Shown here: positions 7,553-15,963 of the stretch, one piece after another
Layout of the letters: every line of letters begins with the position of its first letter
Position numbering within the stretch: position 1 is the first letter of the stretch
Source: Bacteroidales bacterium
GTDB taxonomy: Bacteria; Bacteroidota; Bacteroidia; Bacteroidales; WCHB1-69
Assembly: GCA_012838875.1 (NCBI GenBank)
Contig: DUOL01000085.1
Coordinates: forward strand, 1-18,695
DNA length: 18,695 nucleotides
Reading direction: 5' to 3'
Translations under genes and position numbers: made by a program
The notes under the pieces: generated by a model
Databases searched by the model: none
What the model was told of the DNA's origin: nothing
Seen by the model: the letters and a program-made list of their open reading frames with translations, nothing else

Positions 7553-8506
7553 TTAATTATTCAAAATATCTTCACAACTTTTAACTGTCAAAGCGTACAT
7601 TAATTCTATTTTTTTATTTTTAAAATGAGGAACGCCTTTAAAATAGCCGCTATAATTAGGACGCATTTCAATTACTGCACGTTTTTCCCCTATCTCTTCA
7701 GCTAATAAACGAAGGTGGTTCAAACAAACTTCAACTCGCTCTTCATAAGAAGGAGGCGTAAACGATTGTTCGGAAATTCTGTTTTTTATCTCTTGAAATA
7801 TCCACGGATTGCCAATAGCGGCTCTACCTATCATAATTGCATCTACACCGTACTTTTTTTTATAGTTAATGGCTTTTTCTGCCGAATTAATGTCGCCGTT
7901 GCCAATAATTGGGATAGTAATTCTTGGATTTTTTTTAATTTCTCCAATTAGCGTCCAGTCGGCAACGCCACTATAAAGTTGCGACCGTGTTCTCCCGTGA
8001 ATGGTAATAGCTTGTACGCCAATATCTTGTAATCTTTCTGTTAGATTGACTATCGGCTTGTCATTTTCTTCCCACCCTAATCGAGTTTTTACGGTAATAG
8101 GTATTTTTACACAGTCTACAACAGCTTTCGTATATTTAACCATCAATTCGGGCGTTTTTAAAATGGCAGAACCGGCTCCCTTTTTAACAATTTTTTTTAC
8201 CGGACACCCCCAATTGATATCTATAAAATCGGGGTTCGCTTCTGCTGCTACTTCTGCGGCTTCGCATAATGCAGATTCATTGTGTCCGAATAATTGGATT
8301 CCAAAAGGGCGTTCTTCTTCTTCAAATGACATTTTTTGCCGGCTCACGGCTACTTCCCGTATTAAGGCATCAGAAGATATAAATTCTGAAATCACGACAT
8401 CTGCTCCGTATTGTTTGCAAATCTTACGGTATGTTTTTCCGGTAACAGCCTCCATTGGAGCAAGGAATAGAGGAAAGTTTATATTTTTTATGATATCCGC
8501 AAACAT
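7553..8506 (-). CDS. dusB: tRNA-dihydrouridine synthase (DusB-like)
   Basis: 317 residues, the usual Dus length. It is an FMN-dependent TIM-barrel enzyme that reduces uridines in the tRNA D-loop using NADPH. Visible: LAPMEAVTGKTYRKIC (15-30); QLFGHN (71-76); the DINWGCPVKKIVKKGAG loop with catalytic Cys101; the FMN-binding segments PITVKTRLGW and ITIHGRTRSQLYSG; IGNGDINS; and DAIMIGRAAIGNPWIF. The C-terminal helical domain is present. The start codon lies 5 bases after the ribF stop. A flavoenzyme next to an FAD synthetase gene makes metabolic sense, though Dus uses FMN rather than FAD. DusB is the best subgroup fit but other Dus types cannot be excluded. Confidence 0.93.
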   Translation of the reverse strand: MFADIIKNINFPLFLAPMEAVTGKTYRKICKQYGADVVISEFISSDALIREVAVSRQKMSFEEEERPFGIQLFGHNESALCEAAEVAAEANPDFIDINWGCPVKKIVKKGAGSAILKTPELMVKYTKAVVDCVKIPITVKTRLGWEENDKPIVNLTERLQDIGVQAITIHGRTRSQLYSGVADWTLIGEIKKNPRITIPIIGNGDINSAEKAINYKKKYGVDAIMIGRAAIGNPWIFQEIKNRISEQSFTPPSYEERVEVCLNHLRLLAEEIGEKRAVIEMRPNYSGYFKGVPHFKNKKIELMYALTVKSCEDILNN

Positions 8507-8511
8507 GAAAA

Positions 8512-9084
8512 CTAATAATTGTGAATAGGATGACCTAAAAGTTCTTCTGCTTTTTTATAATCTCCTTCCGCTATAAATTTTCTAATTTTAGAGGAGCGTA
8601 TTGCGATATCTTGTGCTATAAATTCAGGGATTTCTATTACATCTACATTATAGAGTTTGCAAAGTTCAGCAATTTTCTCATGGTTGCCTTCTTTTTCCCG
8701 ACCGAAATTGTGATTAGGTCCCATAACAATAGCTTTAGCACCGATTTTTTCAACAATATACTCTTTTAAAAATTTATCGTATGGGATTTGTGAAAAATCG
8801 AAAGTAAATGGAAGAATAATCACATAATCAATAGCTGTTTTTTTTAAAAGTTCAATTCGTTCTTCAATAGTATTAATGAGAAAAAAGTTTGAATTAGGAT
8901 TCAAAACTTCTTGAGGGTGCGGGTCAAAAGTAACTAGAACACTATTTCCATCTATTTTTTTAGCATGGGTCGTGAGTTGTTTAATAACACTAAGATGTCC
9001 TAAATGAACTCCGTCAAAAACCCCTATAGTTACCACAGGATTTTTTAGTTTAGGGAGAGCCTCCAGTGAATAATGTATTTTCAA
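8512..9084 (-). CDS. ribF: FAD synthetase (FMN adenylyltransferase), RibF lacking the riboflavin kinase domain
   Basis: 190 residues from a TTG at 9084-9082, giving MKIHYSLEALPKLKN, which matches how RibF proteins begin; no ATG is in frame upstream, and an earlier TTG (9117) lies within the -7 box. The nucleotidyltransferase domain is complete: GVFDGVHLGH (21-30) with the HxGH-type site, VLVTFDPHPQEVL, GPNHNFGREKEGN, and RSSKIRKFIAEGDYKKAEELLGHP near the end. RibF is normally bifunctional, about 300-320 residues, with a C-terminal riboflavin kinase domain. Here the protein stops four residues after GHP, exactly at the domain border, and dusB begins 5 bases later. No frameshifted remnant fits in that space. 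It should make FAD from FMN and ATP; FMN must come from another kinase or from outside. Confidence 0.9.
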   Translation of the reverse strand: MKIHYSLEALPKLKNPVVTIGVFDGVHLGHLSVIKQLTTHAKKIDGNSVLVTFDPHPQEVLNPNSNFFLINTIEERIELLKKTAIDYVIILPFTFDFSQIPYDKFLKEYIVEKIGAKAIVMGPNHNFGREKEGNHEKIAELCKLYNVDVIEIPEFIAQDIAIRSSKIRKFIAEGDYKKAEELLGHPIHNY

Positions 9085-9114
9085 AATTATCTTTCTATTA
9101 AATAAATATGTGTG

Positions 9115-9148
9115 CAAAAATATAAAAAGAATTGGTTGTTTTTGGCAA
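9115..9148 (-). promoter_or_regulatory. Predicted promoter of the ribF-dusB-nfeD operon
   Basis: On the minus strand a -33 TTG (9148-9146) is followed 23 bases later by TATTTTTG (9122-9115), matching TTG-N17-23-TAnnTTTG. The start would be near 9108, about 24 bases before the TTG start codon of ribF. Confidence 0.55.
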
Positions 9149-9173
9149 GATTTACATTTTTTTATTATTTTTG
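9142..9173 (+). promoter_or_regulatory. Predicted promoter of the T9SS cargo gene
   Basis: TTG at 9142-9144 and TATTTTTG at 9166-9173, 21 bases apart, fit the Bacteroidota consensus. The -33 boxes of this and the ribF promoter sit side by side in TTGGCAA. The predicted leader is about 135 bases, with no clear hairpin and no strong ribosome-binding site. Confidence 0.55.
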
Positions 9174-9315
9174 CTTTTCTTATTGGGTGAAAGCAACTTT
9201 TATGTTCTTGTTTTCGACTAAGATAGTAAGTGGTTAAATGTGTTTTAATAATTTTTTTTGAATTTTATATTTAAAAGGACAGCGGGTAAATTTTATTTAA
9301 GAAAAATGTCGTGCT

Positions 9316-11658
9316 ATGCAAATAATTAAACAGAAATTTTTGATTCCTTTTTTTATGATAATTTTCACTTTCGTTTTTAGCGTTGGTGAAAATTTTGCAC
9401 AGTCAGGGACACGAGTTGCTGATGATTGTTTAGATTTCGCTAATTTATACGGACCTAACATTCTTTGTCAATATGGTGTTTTTTCTGATCCTTATCGCAG
9501 TACGGGAGTTATTGATGGGAGACATACGGTAGTGGGACCAGGTACTGACCAGTATTCAGGATTTTCTACAGTCCCTCCAGGACATAATCAAGCAGTAAGA
9601 TTAGGAAATAATATAAATGGTGCCGAGGCAGAGGCTATTACCTATACCTATACGGTTGATACGAACCAATATGATATTATATTGTTAACTTGGTCGGCAG
9701 TTTTACAAAATCCAAACCACCCCTTAGCACAACAACCTCGTTTTACATTTCAATTGCTCAATAGTTATAATATGGAAATTGACCCAGCCTGCGGGTCAGC
9801 AGATTTTATAGCAGGAAATACGACTCAAGGGTGGGTGAACGGTGGTAGCGCCACTGTTTGTAAGAATTGGACAACAGTCGGGTTCGATGTTTCTGCCTAC
9901 CATGGACAAGTCGTTAAAATACGTCTTACTACCTACGACTGTTCGCCGACAGCTCACTTTGCATACGCTTATTTTGTTTTAGGCTGTGCAAAGAAAAGAA
10001 TTGAAGTTAGAACCTGTGGCAATGTTGAACAGGTTTCTTATTCAGCACCGGAAGGATTTAATTATAGATGGTACTGGGGGAGTACACCGAATCAAACAAT
10101 TTCAACCAATCAGACTGTAACTGTTAGCACAAGCGGTTCGGATATACTTTATTGCGAAGCATCGTTTACCGAAAATCCCAATTGTAAATTCACGCTCTCA
10201 ACAAACGTAACAACCAGATTCCCGTTAGCTCAATTTAATTATAGTCTTGAAGATTGTTTTTCAACGATTAGATTTAATAATAGTAGTACTATTTCCGCAG
10301 ACGGAATTACCCCTGACGGAACTGATGATCCGTGCACGATTGCTTATTGGGATTTCGGAAATGGAACTACTTCTACAACTTACTCACCGAACACTAATAT
10401 TCCATACCCAGGTCCCGGAACTTATAACGTAACTCTTGTTTCAGGAATAGAAGGATTAGATGGAAATTGTTATGATACCATTTTTCAATCTATTACATTA
10501 CCGCAGTTTATACCCACTCTCGTTGGAGATACGATTGTGTGTAAAGAAGATAATGCAACCTTTATCGCCGGCGGCGGCGTTGAATATCTATGGAGTTATC
10601 AAAATGATACGGCTTCTTCCATTGTCGTTCCCGACAGTGGAACTTATTATGTTCGTATTTCCGATACAGCTAATGCTTGTGTGGATACTCTTTCTATCCA
10701 TGTTCGTTACTATGACGATTTTACCGTTGAATTGGGTAATGATACGACAGTATGTAATAATGAAGGATTCGTCCTTGATGCGACACACCCCAATTCTACT
10801 TATCTATGGAATAATGAAAGTACTGACCCTACGGTAGAAGTGTGGAGCGAAGGTGATTACACCGTAATAGTAACGAATGAGCATGGCTGCTCTAATACGG
10901 GAACTATTAATATGACTTTTTATCCCGAATTTAATCCTTATATTGGTGAAGATACGACTCTGTGCGATTTAGCTACTTTAGTTCTAGATGCAACGACCTC
11001 AGGAATAACGGGAGATACAACCTATTTATGGCAGGATAATTCGACCAATAGAACCTATACGGTGTACCCGCAAGGGGGAACTTATTGGGTAATAGTTTCT
11101 GATATTTGTTATAGTAAAAGTGATACGATTAATGTCGATTATTTGCAACTCCCCACAGTTAATATCGGTAATGATACGGTGTTATGCGATGGGGAACCGC
11201 TTATACTTGATGCAACTACACCGGGTTATACCTATTATTGGGAAAATGACGGCTCTACGAAGCATTATTTCTTGCCGAAAGAGTCAGGAACTTATACGGT
11301 TTCAGTATCAGGCTATTGCGGAACAACGTCCACTTCTATTGAAGTAACTTTTAGAGATTGTGATATTATTATACCAAACGTCTTTACGCCTAATGGTGAT
11401 GGTGTTAATGATGAGTTTCAAATTGGATTTGAAGATGATTTCGAGTTTGATGTGTTTTCTTTTTCAATATATATTTACGACCGTTGGGGTAGGCTTGTTT
11501 ATCACTCTTTCGATGCCAACTTTAAATGGAATGGGAAAACAAATGCAGGGGTAGAGTGTACAGACGGTGTTTATTATTGGAAATTGGCATTTTCTACCTA
11601 CGGCGGATTTCACAGAGATTTGAACGGCACGGTTACGAAAATTTCGTCAACCAAATAA
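9316..11658 (+). CDS. T9SS type B sorted secreted protein with lectin-like, PKD and Ig-like domains
   Basis: 780 residues. A signal peptide (1-29, ending ENFAQ) is followed by a jelly-roll-like domain (about 35-225) with NNINGAEAEAITYTY, VLQNPNHPLAQQPRF and FAYAYFVLGCA, a domain I recognise from other Bacteroidota adhesin-like proteins. Next comes a bridging region (226-300), a PKD-type domain (about 303-395, YWDFGNGTTS and GPGTYNVTLVSG) and four Ig-like repeats (about 402-464, 470-536, 541-611, 614-680), each with a VCxxE/LCD-type Cys and a GTYxVxVS strand. Residues 686-778 are the gliding-motility-type C-terminal domain (VFTPNGDGVNDEF, IYDRWGRLVYH, WNGKTNAG, GVYYWKL), the T9SS type B signal that directs export across the outer membrane. 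It is probably a large cell-surface or released adhesin. Ligand unknown. Monocistronic, convergent with dapD. Confidence 0.93.
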   Translation: MQIIKQKFLIPFFMIIFTFVFSVGENFAQSGTRVADDCLDFANLYGPNILCQYGVFSDPYRSTGVIDGRHTVVGPGTDQYSGFSTVPPGHNQAVRLGNNINGAEAEAITYTYTVDTNQYDIILLTWSAVLQNPNHPLAQQPRFTFQLLNSYNMEIDPACGSADFIAGNTTQGWVNGGSATVCKNWTTVGFDVSAYHGQVVKIRLTTYDCSPTAHFAYAYFVLGCAKKRIEVRTCGNVEQVSYSAPEGFNYRWYWGSTPNQTISTNQTVTVSTSGSDILYCEASFTENPNCKFTLSTNVTTRFPLAQFNYSLEDCFSTIRFNNSSTISADGITPDGTDDPCTIAYWDFGNGTTSTTYSPNTNIPYPGPGTYNVTLVSGIEGLDGNCYDTIFQSITLPQFIPTLVGDTIVCKEDNATFIAGGGVEYLWSYQNDTASSIVVPDSGTYYVRISDTANACVDTLSIHVRYYDDFTVELGNDTTVCNNEGFVLDATHPNSTYLWNNESTDPTVEVWSEGDYTVIVTNEHGCSNTGTINMTFYPEFNPYIGEDTTLCDLATLVLDATTSGITGDTTYLWQDNSTNRTYTVYPQGGTYWVIVSDICYSKSDTINVDYLQLPTVNIGNDTVLCDGEPLILDATTPGYTYYWENDGSTKHYFLPKESGTYTVSVSGYCGTTSTSIEVTFRDCDIIIPNVFTPNGDGVNDEFQIGFEDDFEFDVFSFSIYIYDRWGRLVYHSFDANFKWNGKTNAGVECTDGVYYWKLAFSTYGGFHRDLNGTVTKISSTK

Positions 11659-11696
11659 GATTGCTAAAATATAATTTTACGGAATAAAAACAGAAG

Positions 11697-12500
11697 TTAT
11701 GCGATATTGAAATCGCGTAATGCTTCGTTGAGTGATGTTTTCTTATTAGTACTTTCCTTGCGTTTCCCTATAATCAAAGCACAAGCAATTTGGTATTCAC
11801 CGGCAGGATATTGCTTAGAATAACTACCGGGAATAACTACCGAATTTTCGGGAACAACCCCTTTATACTCTTTGGGCGTTTTTTCTGTAACATCAATGAT
11901 TTTTGTTGATTGTGTCAAAGAAACGTTGGCAGCTATGACAGCCCCTTGTTGAACGCGAACACCTTCTACAATGATAGCTCGTGAGCCGATAAAACAGTTG
12001 TCTTCAATAATTACAGGGGAGGCTTGTACCGGTTCCAATACCCCGCCAATACCCACACCTCCACTGATATGGACGTTGCGTCCGATTTGTGCGCATGAAC
12101 CAATTGTTGCCCAAGTGTCTATCATCGTCCCACTTCCAACGTAAGCACCAATGTTGACATAACTTGGCATCATTACCACGCCCGGCTCAAGATACGAACC
12201 GTAACGAGCTACCGCATGAGGAACAATCCGAACTCTCTTCTCCGCAAACTCTTTCTTTAAAGGAATTTTATCGTAAAACTCAAAAGGACCAACCTCAATA
12301 GTTCGTAATTCTTGAATTAAAAAATAGAGAATGATACCTTTTTTAATCCATTGATTAACAACCCAACCATCAGGCGTTTCTTCCGCTACACGTATCTTCC
12401 CCTCATCTAAAAATGCTATTAACTCTTTAATTGCTTCGATACTCTCTTTTTCTTGCAAAAGCTTTCTTTCATTCCAAGCTTGTTCAATTATTTCTTTCAT
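11697..12500 (-). CDS. dapD: 2,3,4,5-tetrahydropyridine-2,6-dicarboxylate N-succinyltransferase
   Basis: 267 residues, close to the 274 of E. coli DapD. It succinylates tetrahydrodipicolinate with succinyl-CoA in the succinylase route to meso-diaminopimelate and lysine. An N-terminal helical part (1-100, with DGWVVNQWIKKGIILYF) leads to a left-handed beta-helix of hexapeptide repeats (about 108-200: YVNIGAYVGSGTMIDTWATI, then IGRNVHISGGVGIGGVLEP and IEDNCFIGSRAIIVEGVRV) and a C-terminal segment with VVIPGSYSKQYPAGEYQIAC. Key DapD blocks are intact. The start is 9 bases after the esterase stop, so it is the last gene of the gldA-like, esterase, dapD cluster; the functional link to them is not obvious. 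Confidence 0.95.
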   Translation of the reverse strand: MKEIIEQAWNERKLLQEKESIEAIKELIAFLDEGKIRVAEETPDGWVVNQWIKKGIILYFLIQELRTIEVGPFEFYDKIPLKKEFAEKRVRIVPHAVARYGSYLEPGVVMMPSYVNIGAYVGSGTMIDTWATIGSCAQIGRNVHISGGVGIGGVLEPVQASPVIIEDNCFIGSRAIIVEGVRVQQGAVIAANVSLTQSTKIIDVTEKTPKEYKGVVPENSVVIPGSYSKQYPAGEYQIACALIIGKRKESTNKKTSLNEALRDFNIA

Positions 12501-12509
12501 TCTTTTTAT

Positions 12510-13397
12510 TTATTTATCTAAAATCATCTCTTTGGATGCTTCTAATATTTCCGATAAATTAACCCCTAAAAAAAGATGCCCACCTTGAGGATAGGAGAGA
12601 AATCTTGTCTCTACACCATTTGCTTCCAATTTTTCGTTAAGCATAACAGCTTGACTATAAGGAACAACCGAGTCGTCTTCGCAATGAGCTAAAATGGTAG
12701 AACAAGTTGAGCTATTTACAAAATAATACGGACTTGCTTGTTGCCAACTTTCAGGATTTTCTTCGTAGCTGTAACCCGTTAATTCGGTTATTACCTGATT
12801 CCAATCATCATGCTCTTCAATCATGTCCGGTAATACAAAATTAGTAGGACCGCACATTGAAATGACACCTTTGATTTTATCTTGTACATCATATCCGTAC
12901 GCATATAGCAGTGAAAGATGAGCGCCGGCGCTTACACCAAACAAATAGATATTCTCTTTTGAAATATGCCAAGTCGGTTGCTCTTTTACTATTTTATTCA
13001 CAACTCCTTGTATATCTTCCATTTGTGCAGGTAGCGTATAGTTGGGAATTAAACGGTAATTGATGGAAATAGATGCAATGCCGTAGTTTTGAGAAAACAT
13101 ATTAGCGACCGGATTCATGGCTGCTTTATCTCCCGATGACCAACTGCCGCCGTGAATCAAAATTAGCACCGGCGTTTTTGAGTTTCTATTTTCCGGTAAG
13201 AAAACATCCATAACATTTCGCTCATTTTCCCCGTAGACAACGTTCTGTAACTGAGCAGCCGGTAAATTTCTTGGTTCTTCGCTCTCAACAGAAACGTTGA
13301 TTGGGTCGTTATCTTTATTGCAAGCGACAAAAAATAAAAAGAATGAGAAAAAAAGTAATAATTTTATCTTTTTTATTAAAAATTGCTGGGATTTCAT
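12510..13397 (-). CDS. Lipoprotein alpha/beta hydrolase (esterase family)
   Basis: 295 residues. A lipoprotein signal ends at Cys26 (FFLFFVAC), so the enzyme is probably anchored to a membrane facing the periplasm or surface. The fold is the carboxylesterase/acetyl-esterase type: VFLPEN, oxyanion motif HGG (82-84), nucleophile Ser156 in GVSAG (154-158), acid Asp241 or Asp242 in HCEDDSVVP, and His274 in QGGHLF. The HGGSW and INYRL segments resemble BD-FAE and hormone-sensitive-lipase relatives. The substrate cannot be read from the sequence; short-chain esters on carbohydrates are plausible. The ATG overlaps the stop of the upstream ATPase gene (ATGA), indicating translational coupling. Confidence 0.9.
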   Translation of the reverse strand: MKSQQFLIKKIKLLLFFSFFLFFVACNKDNDPINVSVESEEPRNLPAAQLQNVVYGENERNVMDVFLPENRNSKTPVLILIHGGSWSSGDKAAMNPVANMFSQNYGIASISINYRLIPNYTLPAQMEDIQGVVNKIVKEQPTWHISKENIYLFGVSAGAHLSLLYAYGYDVQDKIKGVISMCGPTNFVLPDMIEEHDDWNQVITELTGYSYEENPESWQQASPYYFVNSSTCSTILAHCEDDSVVPYSQAVMLNEKLEANGVETRFLSYPQGGHLFLGVNLSEILEASKEMILDK

Positions 13398-14149
13398 TTA
13401 TTCTTGTTTAAAGTTAAAATGTGAAATATTTTTTCTAAATCAAGCTGTTCCGCTGTTTTACTCTTATCTGTTTTGTTAATTTCCGTTGTTAGTTCTAAAA
13501 GCTCTTTCATACTTCGGTCAGCAACAATTTCACCGCGATTAATAATAATAACTCTGTCACAAACGGCTTCAACCTCTTGCATAATATGGGTAGAGAGTAA
13601 AACGGTTTTAGTTTTTCCGTATCGTCTAATCAGTTCACGAATTTCGACCAATTGGTTTGGGTCTAAACCCGTAGTAGGTTCGTCCAAAATCAGAACTTCG
13701 GGCTCGTGGATAAGGGCTTGTGCTAACCCTACACGCTGTTTATAGCCCCGCGATAGCATCCCAATCTTTTTGTGTTGTTCAATAGTAAGTTTTGTCATTT
13801 CAATGACCTTCTCAATCTCTCTTTTCGGATTGGATAAACGATGCACCCCGGCAATAAATTCTAAGAACTCTCGTACATACATGTCGTAGTAGAGAGGATT
13901 GCTTTCGGATAAGTAGCCGATTTTTTGGCGAAGAGCTAAAGAATCATTGCGAATGTTTAAGCCACAAACCGTAGCATCTCCCGATGTAGGAGGAATGTAA
14001 CTTGTTATTATTTTCATCATGGTGGATTTGCCGGCTCCGTTCGGACCTAGAAAACCGACAATTTCTCCCTTTTTTATATCAAAACTTACGTTATTTAGTG
14101 CGTATTGCTTACCGTAGAGCTTCGAGACCTGTTGAACGTGTATTGACAT
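13394..14149 (-). CDS. ABC transporter ATP-binding protein, GldA-like
   Basis: 251 residues. Walker A GPNGAGKST (35-43), signature LSRGYKQRV (132-140; LSGGQ-type), Walker B LILDEPTTGLDP (153-164) and switch His188 in STHIM are all present, so it should be active. Sequence such as LSRGYKQRVGLAQALIHEP and SYIPPTSG is typical of GldA, the ATPase of the GldAFG exporter linked to gliding in Bacteroidota, and of other CcmA/NatA-type ATPases. From memory GldA is about 300 residues; this protein lacks roughly 50 at the C-terminus, and no GldF or GldG permease is beside it. It is therefore named by similarity only. It begins 37 bases after the rfbB stop with no clear -7 box between, so it may be read from the rfbB promoter. 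Confidence 0.88.
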   Translation of the reverse strand: MSIHVQQVSKLYGKQYALNNVSFDIKKGEIVGFLGPNGAGKSTMMKIITSYIPPTSGDATVCGLNIRNDSLALRQKIGYLSESNPLYYDMYVREFLEFIAGVHRLSNPKREIEKVIEMTKLTIEQHKKIGMLSRGYKQRVGLAQALIHEPEVLILDEPTTGLDPNQLVEIRELIRRYGKTKTVLLSTHIMQEVEAVCDRVIIINRGEIVADRSMKELLELTTEINKTDKSKTAEQLDLEKIFHILTLNKNK

Positions 14150-14186
14150 TTTTTTAATTCTTAGTAATTACATGATAAAATAAAAA

Positions 14187-15239
14187 TTATCGATTGTCAT
14201 ACATTTTTCTGTAATACTCCTGATAGGAGCCGGAAGTAACATTTTCGAGCCATTTTTCATTGGCAAGATACCACTCAACGGTTGTTTCAAAACCTTCGGT
14301 GAATTTTATTTTAGGCTCCCAACCTAACTCATTCTTTAACTTCGAGGCATCAATAGCATAGCGAAGGTCGTGCCCCGCTCTGTCTGTTACGTAAGTAATT
14401 AAGCTGAGCGAAGTCCCGTCGGGACGTCCTAATTTTCTATCGACAATTTCGATTAATTTTTTTATTAAATCAATATTTTTCCACTCGTTATTCCCGCCGA
14501 TATTGTACGTTTCACCTATTTTTCCTTTATGAAAAATAGTATCAATCGCTGTGGCATGTTCTTCCACGTGCAACCAATCACGTACGTTAATACCTTGTCC
14601 GTAAACGGGCAATTTCTTTTGATGTTTAATATTGTTAATAAAAAGAGGAATTAATTTTTCCGGAAATTGGTTCGGTCCGTAATTGTTTGAACAGTTAGAG
14701 ATTACGATAGGTATTCCGTAAGTGTCGTGATAAGCACGAACAAAGTGGTCAGAGGAGGCTTTAGAAGCAGAGTAGGGACTGTGCGGCATGTAGGGCGTAG
14801 TTTCCGTAAACGCGCCCGTTTCCCCTAAAGAACCGTAAACCTCATCGGTTGATACATGATAGAACATTTTCTTTCCTGTGCTATCTTTCCATATCTTCCG
14901 AGCAGCGTTTAACAGATTGACGGTTCCTACTACATTAGTCATGATAAATTCCATTGGGTTCTCAATAGAACGATCAACATGTGATTCTGCAGCTAAATGA
15001 ATAACACCGTCAAATTGGTATTGCTGAAAAAGCTCAAACATTTTGTTACCGTCAACAATGTCCGCTTTTATAAAATGGTAGTTCGGATATTTTTCTATAT
15101 CGGTGAGATTTTCTAAGTTCCCCGCATACGTGAGTTTATCTAAATTATAGATGGCATATTCGGGATATTTTTTTACAAATAATCTTACCACATGAGAGCC
15201 GATAAATCCGGCACCGCCGGTTATTAAAATCTTTTTCAT
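14187..15239 (-). CDS. rfbB: dTDP-glucose 4,6-dehydratase
   Basis: 350 residues from the ATG at 15239. The frame is open to a TTG at 15257, but that codon overlaps the promoter -7 box, and the family starts at the MKKILITGGAGFIGSH segment. An extended short-chain dehydrogenase/reductase: NAD-binding GGAGFIGS (8-15), LDKLTYAGN, HLAAESHVDRS (81-91), catalytic STDEVYGS (130-137, Asp132 and Glu133) and YSASK (156-160), then NNYGPNQFPEKLIPLF, INVRDWLHVEEH and DRAGHDLRYAID. It makes dTDP-4-keto-6-deoxyglucose for surface polysaccharide sugars such as rhamnose. RmlA, RmlC and RmlD are not in the window, so it lies outside a complete rml cluster. Confidence 0.96.
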   Translation of the reverse strand: MKKILITGGAGFIGSHVVRLFVKKYPEYAIYNLDKLTYAGNLENLTDIEKYPNYHFIKADIVDGNKMFELFQQYQFDGVIHLAAESHVDRSIENPMEFIMTNVVGTVNLLNAARKIWKDSTGKKMFYHVSTDEVYGSLGETGAFTETTPYMPHSPYSASKASSDHFVRAYHDTYGIPIVISNCSNNYGPNQFPEKLIPLFINNIKHQKKLPVYGQGINVRDWLHVEEHATAIDTIFHKGKIGETYNIGGNNEWKNIDLIKKLIEIVDRKLGRPDGTSLSLITYVTDRAGHDLRYAIDASKLKNELGWEPKIKFTEGFETTVEWYLANEKWLENVTSGSYQEYYRKMYDNR

Positions 15240-15254
15240 ATTTTCTCTTTTTTG

Positions 15255-15262
15255 CAAAAATA
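15255..15262 (-). promoter_or_regulatory. Predicted -7 box of the rfbB promoter
   Basis: Minus-strand TATTTTTG followed by CAAAAAAG, 15 bases before the rfbB ATG, so the leader would be very short. No TTG at the expected -33 distance. Confidence 0.5.
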
Positions 15263-15303
15263 CAAATTAATTGTGTTAATACATAATTAAAAATAACCAT
15301 CTT

Positions 15304-15957
15304 TTATTCTACGACCAAACCATCTTTCAATGTTATAATTCTGTCGGAAAGTTTAGCTAATTCTTGGTTGTGCGTTACGATAACAAAAGTCTGTTGAAAT
15401 TGGTCGCGGAGGTCAAAAAATAGTTGGTGTAATTTGCGTGCGTTTTCGGAATCTAAGTTCCCGGAGGGTTCATCTGCTAATACCAAATCGGGATTGTTGA
15501 TTAATGCCCTCGCCACGGCTACCCGCTGTTGTTCGCCACCGGAAAGTTGATTCGGCTTATGCTCCACCCTATCCCTTAATTGCAGAAAATCAAGCAACTC
15601 CAACGCACGTGCCACCGCCTCCTTCTTCGACCTGCCCGCAATTAAAGCCGGTAACGTGATATTCTCCAATGCAGTAAATTCAGGAAGTAAATGATGAAAC
15701 TGAAAAATAAAACCGATATGTCTGTTTCGGTATTTAGATAGCTCATTATCAGATAATTGAAATAATGAAGTGCCGTTAATGATTATCGTGCCGTCATTGG
15801 GCTTATCTAACGTGCCGATAAGGTGTAGGAGTGTTGATTTCCCCGCACCCGAAGCCCCGACAATTGTTGTTATTTTTGATTTTTCTATCTCTAAATTGAT
15901 ACCTTTCAGTACCTTCAATTCTCCGTAACTCTTTTGTAAATTTCGTATCGTAATCAT
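15304..15957 (-). CDS. lolD: Lipoprotein-releasing system ATP-binding protein LolD-like
   Basis: 217 residues, the usual size for LolD/MacB-type ATPases. Walker A GASGAGKST (34-42), Q-loop Gln86 in FIFQFHHLLPEF, signature LSGGEQQRV (138-146), Walker B LVLADEPSGNLD (158-169) and switch His196 in VTHNQ. The FHHLLPEFTALEN segment is characteristic of LolD, which drives extraction of lipoproteins from the inner membrane by LolC/E. The permease genes are not adjacent; in Bacteroidota they are often elsewhere. It starts 6 bases after the stop of the thioredoxin-like gene and is the last gene of the tsaC operon. A MacB- or FtsE-type role is a less likely alternative. Confidence 0.88.
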   Translation of the reverse strand: MITIRNLQKSYGELKVLKGINLEIEKSKITTIVGASGAGKSTLLHLIGTLDKPNDGTIIINGTSLFQLSDNELSKYRNRHIGFIFQFHHLLPEFTALENITLPALIAGRSKKEAVARALELLDFLQLRDRVEHKPNQLSGGEQQRVAVARALINNPDLVLADEPSGNLDSENARKLHQLFFDLRDQFQQTFVIVTHNQELAKLSDRIITLKDGLVVE

Positions 15958-15963
15958 ACTATC

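Noticed and set aside
8001..8528. Plus-strand open frame of 175 codons opposite dusB
   Set aside because: Antisense to the well-supported dusB motifs, with no recognisable domain.
8505..8530. Frameshift as the reason for the short RibF
   Set aside because: Only a few bases separate its stop from the dusB start; there is no room for a kinase domain in any frame.
9085..9117. Upstream TTG start for ribF
   Set aside because: It lies within the predicted -7 box, so would not be transcribed as a usable start; the TTG at 9084 fits family N-termini.
11659..11696. Possible bidirectional terminator between the T9SS gene and dapD
   Set aside because: The only inverted repeat is TAAAAT/ATTTTA with a 3-base loop, an all-AT stem too weak to call.
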